Notes under the pieces: model-generated
Told to the model about the DNA's origin: nothing
The model's database searches: none
Seen by the model: the letters and a program-made list of their open reading frames with translations, nothing else
Shown here: positions 33,752 through 42,195 of the stretch, piece by piece
Layout of the letters: each line of letters starts with the position of its first letter
Numbering within the stretch: position 1 is the stretch's first letter
Assembly (NCBI GenBank): GCA_022843175.1
Contig: JALHOE010000008.1
Location: 1-64,000, forward strand
Source of the DNA: Deltaproteobacteria bacterium
Lineage (GTDB): Bacteria; Myxococcota_A; Polyangia; Polyangiales; JADJMO01
Length of the DNA: 64,000 nucleotides
Reading direction: 5' to 3'
Program-made: the position numbers and the translations under genes

Positions 33752-35116
33752 ATGCGCTTGCTTCGCTCGTCTGGTCTCACCGTCCTCATCCTCGCGGGAG
33801 CGCTCGGCTCCGCGGCCTGCTCCTCTGACGCGACGCCGGGGAGCACACCCGGCGAGCCCGACGCCGCGGACGAAGCCGCGAGCGATACCGGCGAGCTCGA
33901 GGCCGCGCCCGCCGATTCGACCGCCGCGGACGACACCACAACCGCCGACACCGAGCCGGCCGCTGATACGGTCGCGATGGATACCAGCACCGCCGACTCC
34001 GTCGTCGCCGACTCCTTCGTCGCTGACACCGTCGTCGCCGACTCCTTCGTCGCTGACACCGCCATGGCGGACACCAAGCCGGCGGACGCCGCGGACGCCG
34101 GCACGGCGCTGACCCGCGCGCGCGTCTTCATCACCGGTCACAGCCTCACCGACAATCCCCTCGCCGATCACCTCGCGGAGATCTCGTCGAGCCTCTCCAC
34201 CGACCTCAAGTGGAACCAGCAGATCGGCATCGGCTCTCCGATCCGCGTGCGCACCAAGGGCAACGATCCCTCGGCGTCCGGATGGCCCGGCTACAGCCGC
34301 GGCAAGAACCGCGTCGGCAGCGACATGAACGTGATCAACGAGCTCAAGTCGCCGGCGACCCTCGGCGCCGGGGAGCGCTACGACACGCTCGTCATCACCG
34401 AGCGCCACGACATCCTCGGCACGATCCAATGGGAGAACACCGTCGGCTACACGAGGCACTTCCACGATCGACTGATCGACGGAAACCCCGCCGGCACCAC
34501 CTATCTCTATCACTCGTGGCTCTCGCTCTCGAAGACGAGCCCCGCGGCGTGGATCGATCACGAGAAGAAGGCGCTCTACGCCTGGGAGTGCGTGTCGAGC
34601 AGGGTGAATCAGACCCTCGCGCTCAACGCGAAGCCCGGGCGCGTGATTACGCCGCCGGCTGGCGCTGCGCTCGTCGCGCTGGTCGAGCGCCTCGTGGCCA
34701 ACACCGTACCGGGGATCACCGGCACCCTCGAGCAGCGCATGAACGCGATCTTCAGCGACGACGTCCACCTCACGAACCTGGGTTCGTACTACGCCGCGCT
34801 CGTGACGTACTCGTCGATCTTCCGCCGCTCGGCCGTCGGCGCGAAGGCGCCAACCGGCGCCAGCGCCACTGCGGTCGCGTCGCTGCAGCAGATCGCCTGG
34901 GCGTATGTGTCGGCGTACTACGCGAAGCCCGCCTTCGACACGCACACCATGGCCGAGTGCCGGAGCTACGTCGCCGAGACGGTGTGCCCATCGTTCTGGA
35001 ACCTGCTCGGCACGCCGGGCAACATCACGGGTTGCCGGAACTTCTTCGGGAACGCCGCAGCGGCGGGGAACCCCTTCGTCGACACGGCGACCTATACCCC
35101 CCTGCCCGCGCCCTGA
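33752..35116 (+). CDS. SGNH/GDSL-like lipoprotein with Asp/Thr linker
   Basis: 454 residues. Lipoprotein signal (lipobox GSAAC, Cys23), then about 90 residues of Asp/Ala/Thr-rich linker (including a perfect 30-bp duplication at 34001-34060), then an alpha/beta domain. 'RVFITGHSLTDNPLADHLAE' (about 124-143) puts a Ser in block I of SGNH hydrolases, and 'DDVHLTNLGSYYAALVTY' supplies the D-x-x-H catalytic pair. Likely an exported esterase or deacetylase on sugars; the substrate is unknown. The linker type recurs in the lipoproteins at 42196 and 54174. Confidence 0.72.
   Translation: MRLLRSSGLTVLILAGALGSAACSSDATPGSTPGEPDAADEAASDTGELEAAPADSTAADDTTTADTEPAADTVAMDTSTADSVVADSFVADTVVADSFVADTAMADTKPADAADAGTALTRARVFITGHSLTDNPLADHLAEISSSLSTDLKWNQQIGIGSPIRVRTKGNDPSASGWPGYSRGKNRVGSDMNVINELKSPATLGAGERYDTLVITERHDILGTIQWENTVGYTRHFHDRLIDGNPAGTTYLYHSWLSLSKTSPAAWIDHEKKALYAWECVSSRVNQTLALNAKPGRVITPPAGAALVALVERLVANTVPGITGTLEQRMNAIFSDDVHLTNLGSYYAALVTYSSIFRRSAVGAKAPTGASATAVASLQQIAWAYVSAYYAKPAFDTHTMAECRSYVAETVCPSFWNLLGTPGNITGCRNFFGNAAAAGNPFVDTATYTPLPAP
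34001..34060 (+). repeat. 30-bp perfect tandem duplication in lipoprotein linker
   Basis: Two adjacent identical 30-bp units, each encoding VVADSFVADT, inside the linker of the 33752-35116 lipoprotein. The unit is a multiple of three, so changes in copy number would keep the frame and only alter linker length. Confidence 0.9.
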
Positions 35117-35269
35117 GGCCGGTTCCCGCGGCGCGCGGGATGGTGCGGCGTTCGCGGAGATCACCGGGCAGGCGAGGCTGCGTTGGTCGCCCTATTGTCG
35201 CCGCCCGCGTCGGCGCCCTCGCGGGCATACTTGGCCTCCGCCGGTCGTTCCTCCCCGGTGCGAGCCCCC

Positions 35270-35941
35270 ATGCGCCGTTCGTCCGCCGTCCTCGTGTGCG
35301 CTGCTCTCGCGAGCTGCGTGGACGCCTACGACCCGGATGCACGAGTCGTCCGCGACGGCCCGATCGATCCGGCGGTCGCTGCGGACATCATCGCGTTCAA
35401 CCAGCAGGCCGAGGGCAGCGCCTCCTTTCGCCAGCTCGGCGTTATCTGTCGTTGGGAGCTCCCCGTCCGAGTCTTCGTCCAGCCGCCCGTCGCGCGCGCC
35501 AACGCCGAAGCGGCTCTGAAGTATTGGGAGTCCGCCGCCGGCATCCGGTTCCTGCTCGTGGGGAGCGACGAGTCGCCTCGGATCCTCTTCCGCGAGGGAA
35601 CCGACGGCATCGCGGTCGTGGAGAAGGGCCTCGGCGCGCGCTCCGGAATCGACGGCACGTTCGCCGACAACCGCGCGCGATCGGGCTTCGTGGTTCTCAA
35701 CTCGGTGGCGGCGCACTGCAGCATGAGCGACCCGTCGTGCGAGTACATCTATCGCCATGAGCTCGGGCACGCGCTCGGATACCTCGGCCACAACAAAGTC
35801 CCGCGCGGCCTCATGTCCGAGATCGGCGGTCGAAGCACCATTCTCGACCAGCGGGAGATCGACATGATGCGCCAGCTCTACGCGCTCCCGCATGGGGCGC
35901 GCGTAGAGGCCGATGGCTCGTGGGCCGTGCCGGCGGAGTGA
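35270..35941 (+). CDS. metzincin-like zinc metalloprotease lipoprotein
   Basis: 223 residues. The signal ends at ALASC (Cys16), so it is a lipoprotein. Zinc site HELGHALGYLGH (163-174) is the extended HExxHxxGxxH motif of metzincins, with a following Met in 'RGLMSEIGG' (Met182) as the Met-turn. Upstream strands 'VRVFVQPPVARANAEAALKY' and 'ESAAGIRFLLVGSDESPRI' fit the M10/M57-type fold. Probably a surface or periplasmic protease. Stand-alone gene. Confidence 0.8.
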   Translation: MRRSSAVLVCAALASCVDAYDPDARVVRDGPIDPAVAADIIAFNQQAEGSASFRQLGVICRWELPVRVFVQPPVARANAEAALKYWESAAGIRFLLVGSDESPRILFREGTDGIAVVEKGLGARSGIDGTFADNRARSGFVVLNSVAAHCSMSDPSCEYIYRHELGHALGYLGHNKVPRGLMSEIGGRSTILDQREIDMMRQLYALPHGARVEADGSWAVPAE

Positions 35942-36136
35942 TCCTCGAGGACGAGCAATCAGCGCCCAGCCGGCCCAGCGCACCGACACAAACGGCGCGC
36001 CGCGAAACACATACCCGTAGCCGGCGACGTCCGGTCCCCGATGCCATCAAGCCACCGAGGACGACGAGAATCGCGCCGCGCCCCGCGGACGACAGCGGCT
36101 CGTCCCACCAACGCATCGTTCACATGCCCTCGAGCC

Positions 36137-36517
36137 TCAGAATCCCTCGGCGGGCTCCCACAGCTCGAAGCGATTGCCCTCGGGATCCATCGCCCACCCG
36201 AAGCGACCGTTGTCCTCGACCTGCACCTTCTCGTCGACCACCGCGCCCGCGGACTTCAGCTGCGCGCGCATCGCGTCGAGGTCGCGGACTCTGTAGTTGA
36301 TCATGAAGCTCGCCCTGCTCGGCGCGAAGTACTCCGTCTCTTCGGCGAAGGGGCTCCACACGGTCACCGCGGTCGCGGCGCGCGGGTCGTCCTGCCAGCG
36401 GAAGACCGCTCCGAAGTCCATGCAGTCGATGCCGAGGTGCTCTTGGTACCAGGCGCGAAGCTTGTTCGGATCCCTGGCCTTGAAGAAGATCCCGCCGATG
36501 CCGGTGACGCGCTCCAT
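36137..36517 (-). CDS. VOC (glyoxalase/bleomycin-resistance) family protein
   Basis: 126 residues: 'MERVTGIGGIFFKARDPNKL', 'RAWYQEHLGIDCMDFGAVFR', 'SFMINYRVRDLDAMRAQLKS', 'GAVVDEKVQVEDNGRFGWAM' and 'DPEGNRFELWEP'. This is one complete vicinal-oxygen-chelate module with two beta-alpha-beta-beta-beta halves; it works as a dimer and usually binds a metal. The substrate is unknown. The start ATG 36517 is chosen over 36553. Confidence 0.85.
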   Translation of the reverse strand: MERVTGIGGIFFKARDPNKLRAWYQEHLGIDCMDFGAVFRWQDDPRAATAVTVWSPFAEETEYFAPSRASFMINYRVRDLDAMRAQLKSAGAVVDEKVQVEDNGRFGWAMDPEGNRFELWEPAEGF

Positions 36518-36613
36518 GAATTGCGCGGTAATCGTCGCCCCGGCGCGCCGCAACGCCCGCTCGGCGGTGACGAGGCGCGCCGGTGTCCAGCGACATGATC
36601 CGTCGGTTGAGCA

Positions 36614-37234
36614 TCACGGCATGTGCTCGAGGAACCTCACCTCGAGACGGCGCCGACGCAGCGACGACCGCAGCTCCGCGATGAAGATCCCCTGCCCCTC
36701 AACGATGCAGGCTCGCACAGCGCGCTCGTTGAACGTCGCCCGATCGACGTCGGACGCATGAAACGAGGCGACCACGGGGAGCGCTCGGCGCATGTCGAGG
36801 GTGTGCTCGACGCCGCAGGACGGCGAGTCTCCGACGCCCACGATCGCCACGACCTCGACGCCGCTTCGAATGTAGTCGGCGATGTCACGTACGACCCGCC
36901 GCGCGAGGCGTCGAAACCTCACGGCGGTGTAGAGGCGAAACAGAGGGAACAGGAGCGACGCGATTCGATAGGAAACGGTCCCCGCGGACCCGTAGAAGCG
37001 AACGATGAATCGCTTCATGACGCCGCCCCACGCCGCCTGCTCGGGGCACGGCATCTGGTAGATACCCACGCCGTCCCGTTCGAAGGGTTCGATGACCTCC
37101 CTGACCATGCCGCGCGATGACGCGCCACCGAGATAGCGCACATTCTGGTTGAGAAGACAGTGCGCCACGAAGACGACGCGACGACTCCGCTCGTCGACGA
37201 GACGGCGAGCCCACCCCGCGACATCGGAGGCCAT
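36614..37234 (-). CDS. TudS/DUF523-like iron-sulfur protein
   Basis: 206 residues. Cysteines fall in the family positions: 'VFVAHCLLNQNVRYLGG' (Cys26), 'IYQMPCPEQAAWGG' (Cys63) and 'GVGDSPSCGVEHTL' (Cys140). DUF523/TudS proteins use three Cys to hold an open [4Fe-4S] cluster and some remove sulfur from thiouracil. Here the enclosing family features (CLLNxxVR, P-E-Q, SPSCG) are present, so a cluster is likely; the substrate is not shown. It precedes the TetR gene on the same strand with a 28-base gap after it. Confidence 0.72.
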   Translation of the reverse strand: MASDVAGWARRLVDERSRRVVFVAHCLLNQNVRYLGGASSRGMVREVIEPFERDGVGIYQMPCPEQAAWGGVMKRFIVRFYGSAGTVSYRIASLLFPLFRLYTAVRFRRLARRVVRDIADYIRSGVEVVAIVGVGDSPSCGVEHTLDMRRALPVVASFHASDVDRATFNERAVRACIVEGQGIFIAELRSSLRRRRLEVRFLEHMP

Positions 37235-37262
37235 CCACCAACTCTAACGCGCGCTGGGCCGA

Positions 37263-37997
37263 TCAGCGCTCCTCGCACAGCTCGTGGAGCAGCGCCTCGG
37301 CCTCCGCGATCTGCTTGGTGCTCGACTCGGGCCCGATGTCGAGCGCGATCAGGGCGGCGATGCCCGCGAGCACCCTCGCCCGCATTCGGCGCGCCTCTCC
37401 GCGGCCGACGTCGAACGCGGCGGCGCGCCGATCGAGGAACGCCGCGAGCAGCTCGGCTGCGCGGGTGTGGGGACGCAGCGCCTCGCCGAGGAGCGCTCGC
37501 GCGAGCCAACCCGCGAGGGCGAACGCGCCGACATCGACCCGCGCGCTCTGCGCACCGCGCTCGCGCTTGCCGGCGTCGCGCAGCGCGGACTCGGCTACGG
37601 CGGCCCACGCGCTGAACAAGAGCTCGAGCAGCGCCTCGACCACCGCGGCCCTGTCGGCGAAGAACTGGTAGAACGTGCGGCGGGAGACGTCGGCCGCGCC
37701 GAGGATGTCGTCGACCGAGACCGCGTCGACGCCTCGCTCGCCGATGACGTCTGCAGCACCGCGCAGGATGCGCGCGTAGGCGGGCGCGGCGCCGAGGGCG
37801 GCACCGAGCTCGAGGACCAAATCGAGCGCGCGCGCGCGTGTGAGCCCGAACCGGGGCGCGCTCGGACGCGGTGCGAGTGACGCTCCCGGCCCGAGGTGCT
37901 CGCGGGCGAGCGTCTCGATCGCTCGCTTGAGGCGATCGAGCGAGGCGTCGGCGTCCCGCGCCCGCTCCCGCGCCGGCATCGGCTTGGCGACCATCAC
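37263..37997 (-). CDS. TetR/AcrR-family regulator with N-terminal extension
   Basis: 244 residues. The helix-turn-helix lies unusually late, at about residues 70-120: 'YARILRGAADVIGERGVDAV', 'SVDDILGAADVSRRTFYQFF', 'ADRAAVVEALLELL'. It is preceded by an Ala/Arg-rich extension of about 65 residues. The C-terminal domain is helical. It is divergent from the alkylsulfatase-like gene and an inverted repeat lies between, so it probably represses that gene. Confidence 0.83.
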   Translation of the reverse strand: MMVAKPMPARERARDADASLDRLKRAIETLAREHLGPGASLAPRPSAPRFGLTRARALDLVLELGAALGAAPAYARILRGAADVIGERGVDAVSVDDILGAADVSRRTFYQFFADRAAVVEALLELLFSAWAAVAESALRDAGKRERGAQSARVDVGAFALAGWLARALLGEALRPHTRAAELLAAFLDRRAAAFDVGRGEARRMRARVLAGIAALIALDIGPESSTKQIAEAEALLHELCEER

Positions 37998-38070
37998 GCC
38001 ACTATAAACACGCCGTTTACCGAATCAACCGTTGTTTTGTCGGATCGAACCGGCACCACCTTGCGAACTG

Positions 38071-38087
38071 GTATACGCGACGTATAC
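38071..38087. promoter_or_regulatory. perfect inverted repeat, probable TetR operator
   Basis: GTATACG-CGA-CGTATAC is a perfect 7-bp inverted repeat ending eight bases before the ATG at 38095. It would block translation start or promoter clearance of the hydrolase gene. A second interrupted repeat AAAC-ACGCC-GTTT lies near the TetR start (about 38006-38019). Confidence 0.65.
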
Positions 38088-38094
38088 TCTACCC

Positions 38095-39900
38095 ATGACT
38101 CGAAAGAAATGGGTCTCGGGCGCGGTGCTCGTCCTCGCGCTGGCACTCGCGTTGGTGGCACGCCGGCCGCTGGTGATCGCCTTCGAGGGCTCGGGCATGG
38201 ATCCGGCCATCCCCGTGGAGTTCCGCGTGCCGCCGTCGATCCACCCCGAGCTCGCCGAGCACAGCAAGCTGTACGAGAAGAAGATCTACAAGGTCGCCGA
38301 CTCGGTGCACGTCGCAGTGGGATACGGCATCGCCAACATCGTCATGGTCGAGGGCACCGACGGGATCGTCATCGTCGACACCGGCGAGTCGATCGCGCAG
38401 GGCGAGGAGGTCCTCGCCGAGCTCCGGAAGATCACGAGCAAGCCGATCGTCGCGGTCGTGCTCACCCACCACCACGCCGACCACGTCCTCGGGACGACCG
38501 CGTTCGTGAAGCCGGGCGACGCCATCCCGATCATCGCCCACGACTCCCTCGTGCAGCACTACGGAGACGAGACCGGGCTCATCGTCGAGCTGCAGGCGAT
38601 CCGTGCCGCGCACATGCTCGGCGCGTTCCTCGGTCCGGCCGACCGCAAGGACTCGAACAATGGCATCGGCCCCTTCGTCGGCCGAAGCCTCGCCAACTTC
38701 GTCCCGCCGAACAAGACGTTCCACGACGCGCTCGACATCACGCTGGCGGGCGTTCGCTTCGAGATGAAGCACGTCCCCTCCGAGGCCGAGTCCGAGATCG
38801 CGATGTACCTGCCCGACAAGAAGGTCCTCCTCTCGGCGGAGGTCGTGCAGGGCCACACCTTCCCCAACGTCTACACGATCCGCGGCGCGCGCTACCGCGA
38901 CCCGCTCAGGTGGGTGCGGAGCCTCGACGTGCTTCGCGCGTGGGGCGCCGAGTCGATGGTCCTCCAGCACGGGCCGCCGGTCCTCGGAAAGGCGGAGGTC
39001 GAGCACGTCCTCACCGCCTACCGCGACCAGATCCAATACGTGCACGACCAGACCGTCCGCTACATGAACAAGGGCCTGACGGCGCAGGAGATCGCCAACG
39101 TGGTGAAGCTCCCGCCGCACCTCGACGCCGAGAAGCCGTGGGGCCAGCAGTTCTACGGCACCGTCAAGCACTCGGTGCGCAACGTCTATGGCGGATACGT
39201 CGGCTGGTTTCAGGGAGATCCCGTCGATCTCGATCCGACGCCGCCGGCCGAGTCGGCGCGCCGGTTGGTCGCGATGATGGGGGGGCGCGACAAGGTCCTC
39301 GAGGCCGCGCGCAAGGCGTACGCGTCCAAGGACGATCACTTCGCGGCGGAGCTCGCGACGTATCTGATCCGCATCGACCAGAAGGACATGGACGCGCGGC
39401 ACATCAAGGGCGCGGCCTTCCGTCGGCTCGGGTATGCGGAGAAGAACGCCAACTGGCGCAACTACTACCTCGTCTCCGCGATGGAGCTCGACGATCAGGT
39501 GCCCGAAGCCATCTACACCGCGGTCGCGGGCAGGATGATGTTGGGCAGCGCGCTGGCCGGTCTCCCTCCGGAGAATCAGCTCGCCATGCTCCCCTCACGC
39601 CTCAAGGCCGAGGAGACCTTCTCCGAGGACGTGGTGGCCGCGATCCGCTACGCCGACGTCAAAGAGCCCTTCCGCCTCCACTTGCGCCGCGGCGTGCTCG
39701 AGATCTCGCGGGGCGACGTGACGCACGCGGTCTTCACGATCGAGGCCACGCAAGCGACCATGGGCGCGTTCCTCGCCGGCAAGTCGTTCGACGACGCGTT
39801 CGGCGCGTCGACGATCACCGGGGACGCCGCCGCCGCAGCGCGCTTCTTCGCGCACTTCGAGACGCCGTTCGCGAAGAAGCCCGAGGTCGTGGTTCGCTGA
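38095..39900 (+). CDS. metallo-beta-lactamase-fold alkylsulfatase-like protein
   Basis: 601 residues with one N-terminal membrane or signal segment (VSGAVLVLALALALVARRPL). The catalytic domain has THHHADH (124-130), 'KHVPSEAESEIAMYLPDKKV' and 'LLSAEVVQGHTFPNVYTIRG', followed by 'DPLRWVRSLDVL', the order seen in SdsA1-type alkylsulfatases. The alpha-helical dimer domain (LPPHLDAEKPWGQQFYGTVK, RHIKGAAFRRLGYAEKNANW) and a C-terminal sterol-carrier-like domain complete it. It would hydrolyse long-chain alkyl sulfates in the envelope. The first motif THHHADH differs slightly from THSHADH. Controlled by the divergent TetR gene. Confidence 0.82.
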   Translation: MTRKKWVSGAVLVLALALALVARRPLVIAFEGSGMDPAIPVEFRVPPSIHPELAEHSKLYEKKIYKVADSVHVAVGYGIANIVMVEGTDGIVIVDTGESIAQGEEVLAELRKITSKPIVAVVLTHHHADHVLGTTAFVKPGDAIPIIAHDSLVQHYGDETGLIVELQAIRAAHMLGAFLGPADRKDSNNGIGPFVGRSLANFVPPNKTFHDALDITLAGVRFEMKHVPSEAESEIAMYLPDKKVLLSAEVVQGHTFPNVYTIRGARYRDPLRWVRSLDVLRAWGAESMVLQHGPPVLGKAEVEHVLTAYRDQIQYVHDQTVRYMNKGLTAQEIANVVKLPPHLDAEKPWGQQFYGTVKHSVRNVYGGYVGWFQGDPVDLDPTPPAESARRLVAMMGGRDKVLEAARKAYASKDDHFAAELATYLIRIDQKDMDARHIKGAAFRRLGYAEKNANWRNYYLVSAMELDDQVPEAIYTAVAGRMMLGSALAGLPPENQLAMLPSRLKAEETFSEDVVAAIRYADVKEPFRLHLRRGVLEISRGDVTHAVFTIEATQATMGAFLAGKSFDDAFGASTITGDAAAAARFFAHFETPFAKKPEVVVR

Positions 39901-39942
39901 TCAGCTGGCCGCGACACCTCGGCGGTCCGTGTTCCGAAATGC

Positions 39943-40404
39943 TCACGGGATCCGACGGCAGTCGCGCAGGGCGAGGACCGGCTCCCAATAGGCGAGAGGG
40001 AGTTGCCAATGATGCGTCGCCCCGACCTCGAACCGCCCCTCGACGGTGAGCGTCTCCCCGTCGTTCGGGAGCCCGCCGTCGGGATCGGCGACGACGCAGA
40101 TGACGGCGAGCGTTCGTCCCGGCTTGTCCTTCAGGAGGATCGCGCCGGCCGGAATCTTGTCCGGCGGGCGGGACGCCAAGCCGGAGATCCGGATCACCTG
40201 GCCGCTCCAGCGATCGCCCGAAGCGGGCACGTCGCTCTTCTTGTCGATGGGTAGCTTGGCGTAGAGGTCGAGGAGCGTCGTGAGCAGCTCCGCGGCCGTG
40301 GGTGCTTTTCCGGGCGCGTCGGCCGGGTCCGCGCGCAGCGCTGGCTCGCTTCGACACCCGCACAGCAGCGCGACGACGAGCACTCCACCGATCGCACGCG
40401 CCAT
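39943..40404 (-). CDS. lipoprotein of unknown function
   Basis: 153 residues; lipobox LLCGC (Cys17). The mature domain 'AAELLTTLLDLYAKLPIDKK', 'VIRISGLASRPPDKIPAGAI' and 'LKDKPGRTLAVICVVADPDG' followed by 'GETLTVEGRFEVG' suggests a small OB-like beta fold (tRNA_anti-like). Probably periplasmic. Convergent with the alkylsulfatase gene. Confidence 0.65.
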   Translation of the reverse strand: MARAIGGVLVVALLCGCRSEPALRADPADAPGKAPTAAELLTTLLDLYAKLPIDKKSDVPASGDRWSGQVIRISGLASRPPDKIPAGAILLKDKPGRTLAVICVVADPDGGLPNDGETLTVEGRFEVGATHHWQLPLAYWEPVLALRDCRRIP

Positions 40405-40528
40405 AGCGAGGGGACCGAGCCTACGCCTTCGCCGCCGAGGCGCTCAAGTCGGCCGAGCTTCGCCTCCGCGGGGAGGCCGCAAGACGTGAAACAACCTGCG
40501 CGGCCACGGCGTGTCCGAGCGCCACCGA

Positions 40529-42169
40529 CTATGTCAGCGAGATGCTCCTCCGGCCCTCGACCGCGACCGCGGCGAAGTGCTCCGCCATCAGGGCCAGCTC
40601 GCGCACCAGCACGCGACGGAGGTCCTCGGGCTGCACGATCGCGTCGTACCACCCCTTCGACGCGGCGTAGTCGGCGCCGAGCGTTCGGTGATGGTGGCCG
40701 ACCACCGCGTCGCGCTCGGCCTCGATCGCCGCGCGTCGCGCCGCGTTGTCACCGGCCATCGCGAGCGCCTCGCCGTAGACGACCTGACTGAGTTGCTCGG
40801 GCGCCATCGTTCCGGTCTCGGCCGTGGGCAGGGCGAGGACGCGCGTCGGCGCGAAGCCCGGCCCGCACAGCGCGTATTGGCCGGCGCCGTAGGCCTTGCG
40901 GAGAATGACGGTGATCCGCGGAACGCGCGCGCGCGACATCGCCTGAATCATCCGCGCGCCGGCGTGAATGATCCCTCCGCGTTCGGCCTTGGAGCCGACC
41001 ATGAAGCCGGGAACGTCCTGGAGGAACAGCAGCGGAACGTTGAACGCATCGCACAGCGAGATGAACCACGCGGCCTTATCGGCCGCCGCCGAATCGATCA
41101 CGCCGCCGAGGTGCTTCGGCTGACTGGCGACGACGCCGATCGCGTATCCGTCGAGCCGTGCGAGACCGACGACGAGCGACTGGCCGTAGCCGCCGCGCAG
41201 CTCGAAGAAGCTCTCGCGGTCGCACGCCTCGCCGATCAGCGCGCGCACGTCGTACGCCTTGCGGCTGTCGCCGGGGATGAGCGATGCGATGGACGAGGTC
41301 TCCCGTCGTGCGTCGTCGGCGCTCGGCACGCGCGGCGGCTTGCCGGCGTGATTCGTGGGGAGATAGGAGAGGAATCGTCGAATCGATTGGAGCGCCGCCG
41401 CCTCGTCCGCGCACTCGAGGTCCCCGACGCCGGATTGCCGGCAGTGGAGCTTGGCCCCGCCGAGATCCTCGACGCTCACCTCTTCGCCGATCGCGGCCTG
41501 CACGAGCTTCGGCCCGGCGAGGAACATCGCGCTGTGCTTGCTGACCATCGGCACGAAGTCGGCGAGGCCGGGGACGTAGGCGCCGCCGGCGACGCTCGCG
41601 CCGAAGAGCCCCGCGACCTGGGGGAACAGACCGGAGTGGTTCGCGAGATAGTGAAACACCCGCCCGCCGTGACGCGCGCCGGAGTGCACGTCCTCCTGCT
41701 CGGGGAGATAGGCGCTCGCCGAGTCCACCAGGAACACGATCGGCACCCGGTGCGCGAACGAGAACTCTTGCGCGCGAAGCGTCTTGAAGACGCTCTCGCC
41801 GTACCACGCCCCGGCCTTCGACTCGCTCATGTTCGACACGACGACGACCGGCCTCCCGTCGATGAGCCCGTGACCGGTGATCGTGTTGCCGCGGAGCACC
41901 CCGCGGTGCGCGCCCAGGTGTTTGTCGAGCTCGCTGAACGAGCCCGGGTCGACGAGCATTTCGATCCGCTCCCAGCCGGTGTGCTTGCCGCGCGCGTGGA
42001 GCTTCTCGACGGCCGCCGGCCCCCCGCCCGCTTCGATCCGCTGCTCGATCTCGCGAACGCGCGCGGCCTTGGCAGACGCGTCCTTCAGATCGCGGAGCGG
42101 CTCCGCCGGGAGCCCGGCGCGGGAGCCGAGAGACTCGTCAAACTTCCCACCGACGTCGCGTGCGCTCAT
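40529..42169 (-). CDS. acyl-CoA carboxylase beta subunit (carboxyltransferase)
   Basis: 546 residues, the usual length. Two crotonase-like halves are clear: 'HARGKHTGWERIEMLVDPGS', 'VVVVSNMSESKAGAWYGES', 'LVDSASAYLPEQEDV' and 'GLFGASVAGGAYVPGLADF'; then 'VASQPKHLGGVIDSAAADKA', 'NVPLLFLQDVPGFMVGSKAE' and 'RKAYGAGQYALCGPGF'. It moves CO2 from carboxybiotin to an acyl-CoA. Methylcrotonyl- or geranyl-type enzymes carry the SxxE-rich QDVPGFMVG signature seen here, while propionyl-type is also possible. No alpha subunit is nearby. Confidence 0.85.
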   Translation of the reverse strand: MSARDVGGKFDESLGSRAGLPAEPLRDLKDASAKAARVREIEQRIEAGGGPAAVEKLHARGKHTGWERIEMLVDPGSFSELDKHLGAHRGVLRGNTITGHGLIDGRPVVVVSNMSESKAGAWYGESVFKTLRAQEFSFAHRVPIVFLVDSASAYLPEQEDVHSGARHGGRVFHYLANHSGLFPQVAGLFGASVAGGAYVPGLADFVPMVSKHSAMFLAGPKLVQAAIGEEVSVEDLGGAKLHCRQSGVGDLECADEAAALQSIRRFLSYLPTNHAGKPPRVPSADDARRETSSIASLIPGDSRKAYDVRALIGEACDRESFFELRGGYGQSLVVGLARLDGYAIGVVASQPKHLGGVIDSAAADKAAWFISLCDAFNVPLLFLQDVPGFMVGSKAERGGIIHAGARMIQAMSRARVPRITVILRKAYGAGQYALCGPGFAPTRVLALPTAETGTMAPEQLSQVVYGEALAMAGDNAARRAAIEAERDAVVGHHHRTLGADYAASKGWYDAIVQPEDLRRVLVRELALMAEHFAAVAVEGRRSISLT

Positions 42170-42195
42170 GGAGGGGCATGGTATCCACGCGCGCG

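Noticed and set aside
33701-35164. 487-residue minus-strand open frame
   Set aside because: Antisense to the SGNH-like lipoprotein; low-complexity Arg/Gly/Val sequence typical of high-GC shadow frames.
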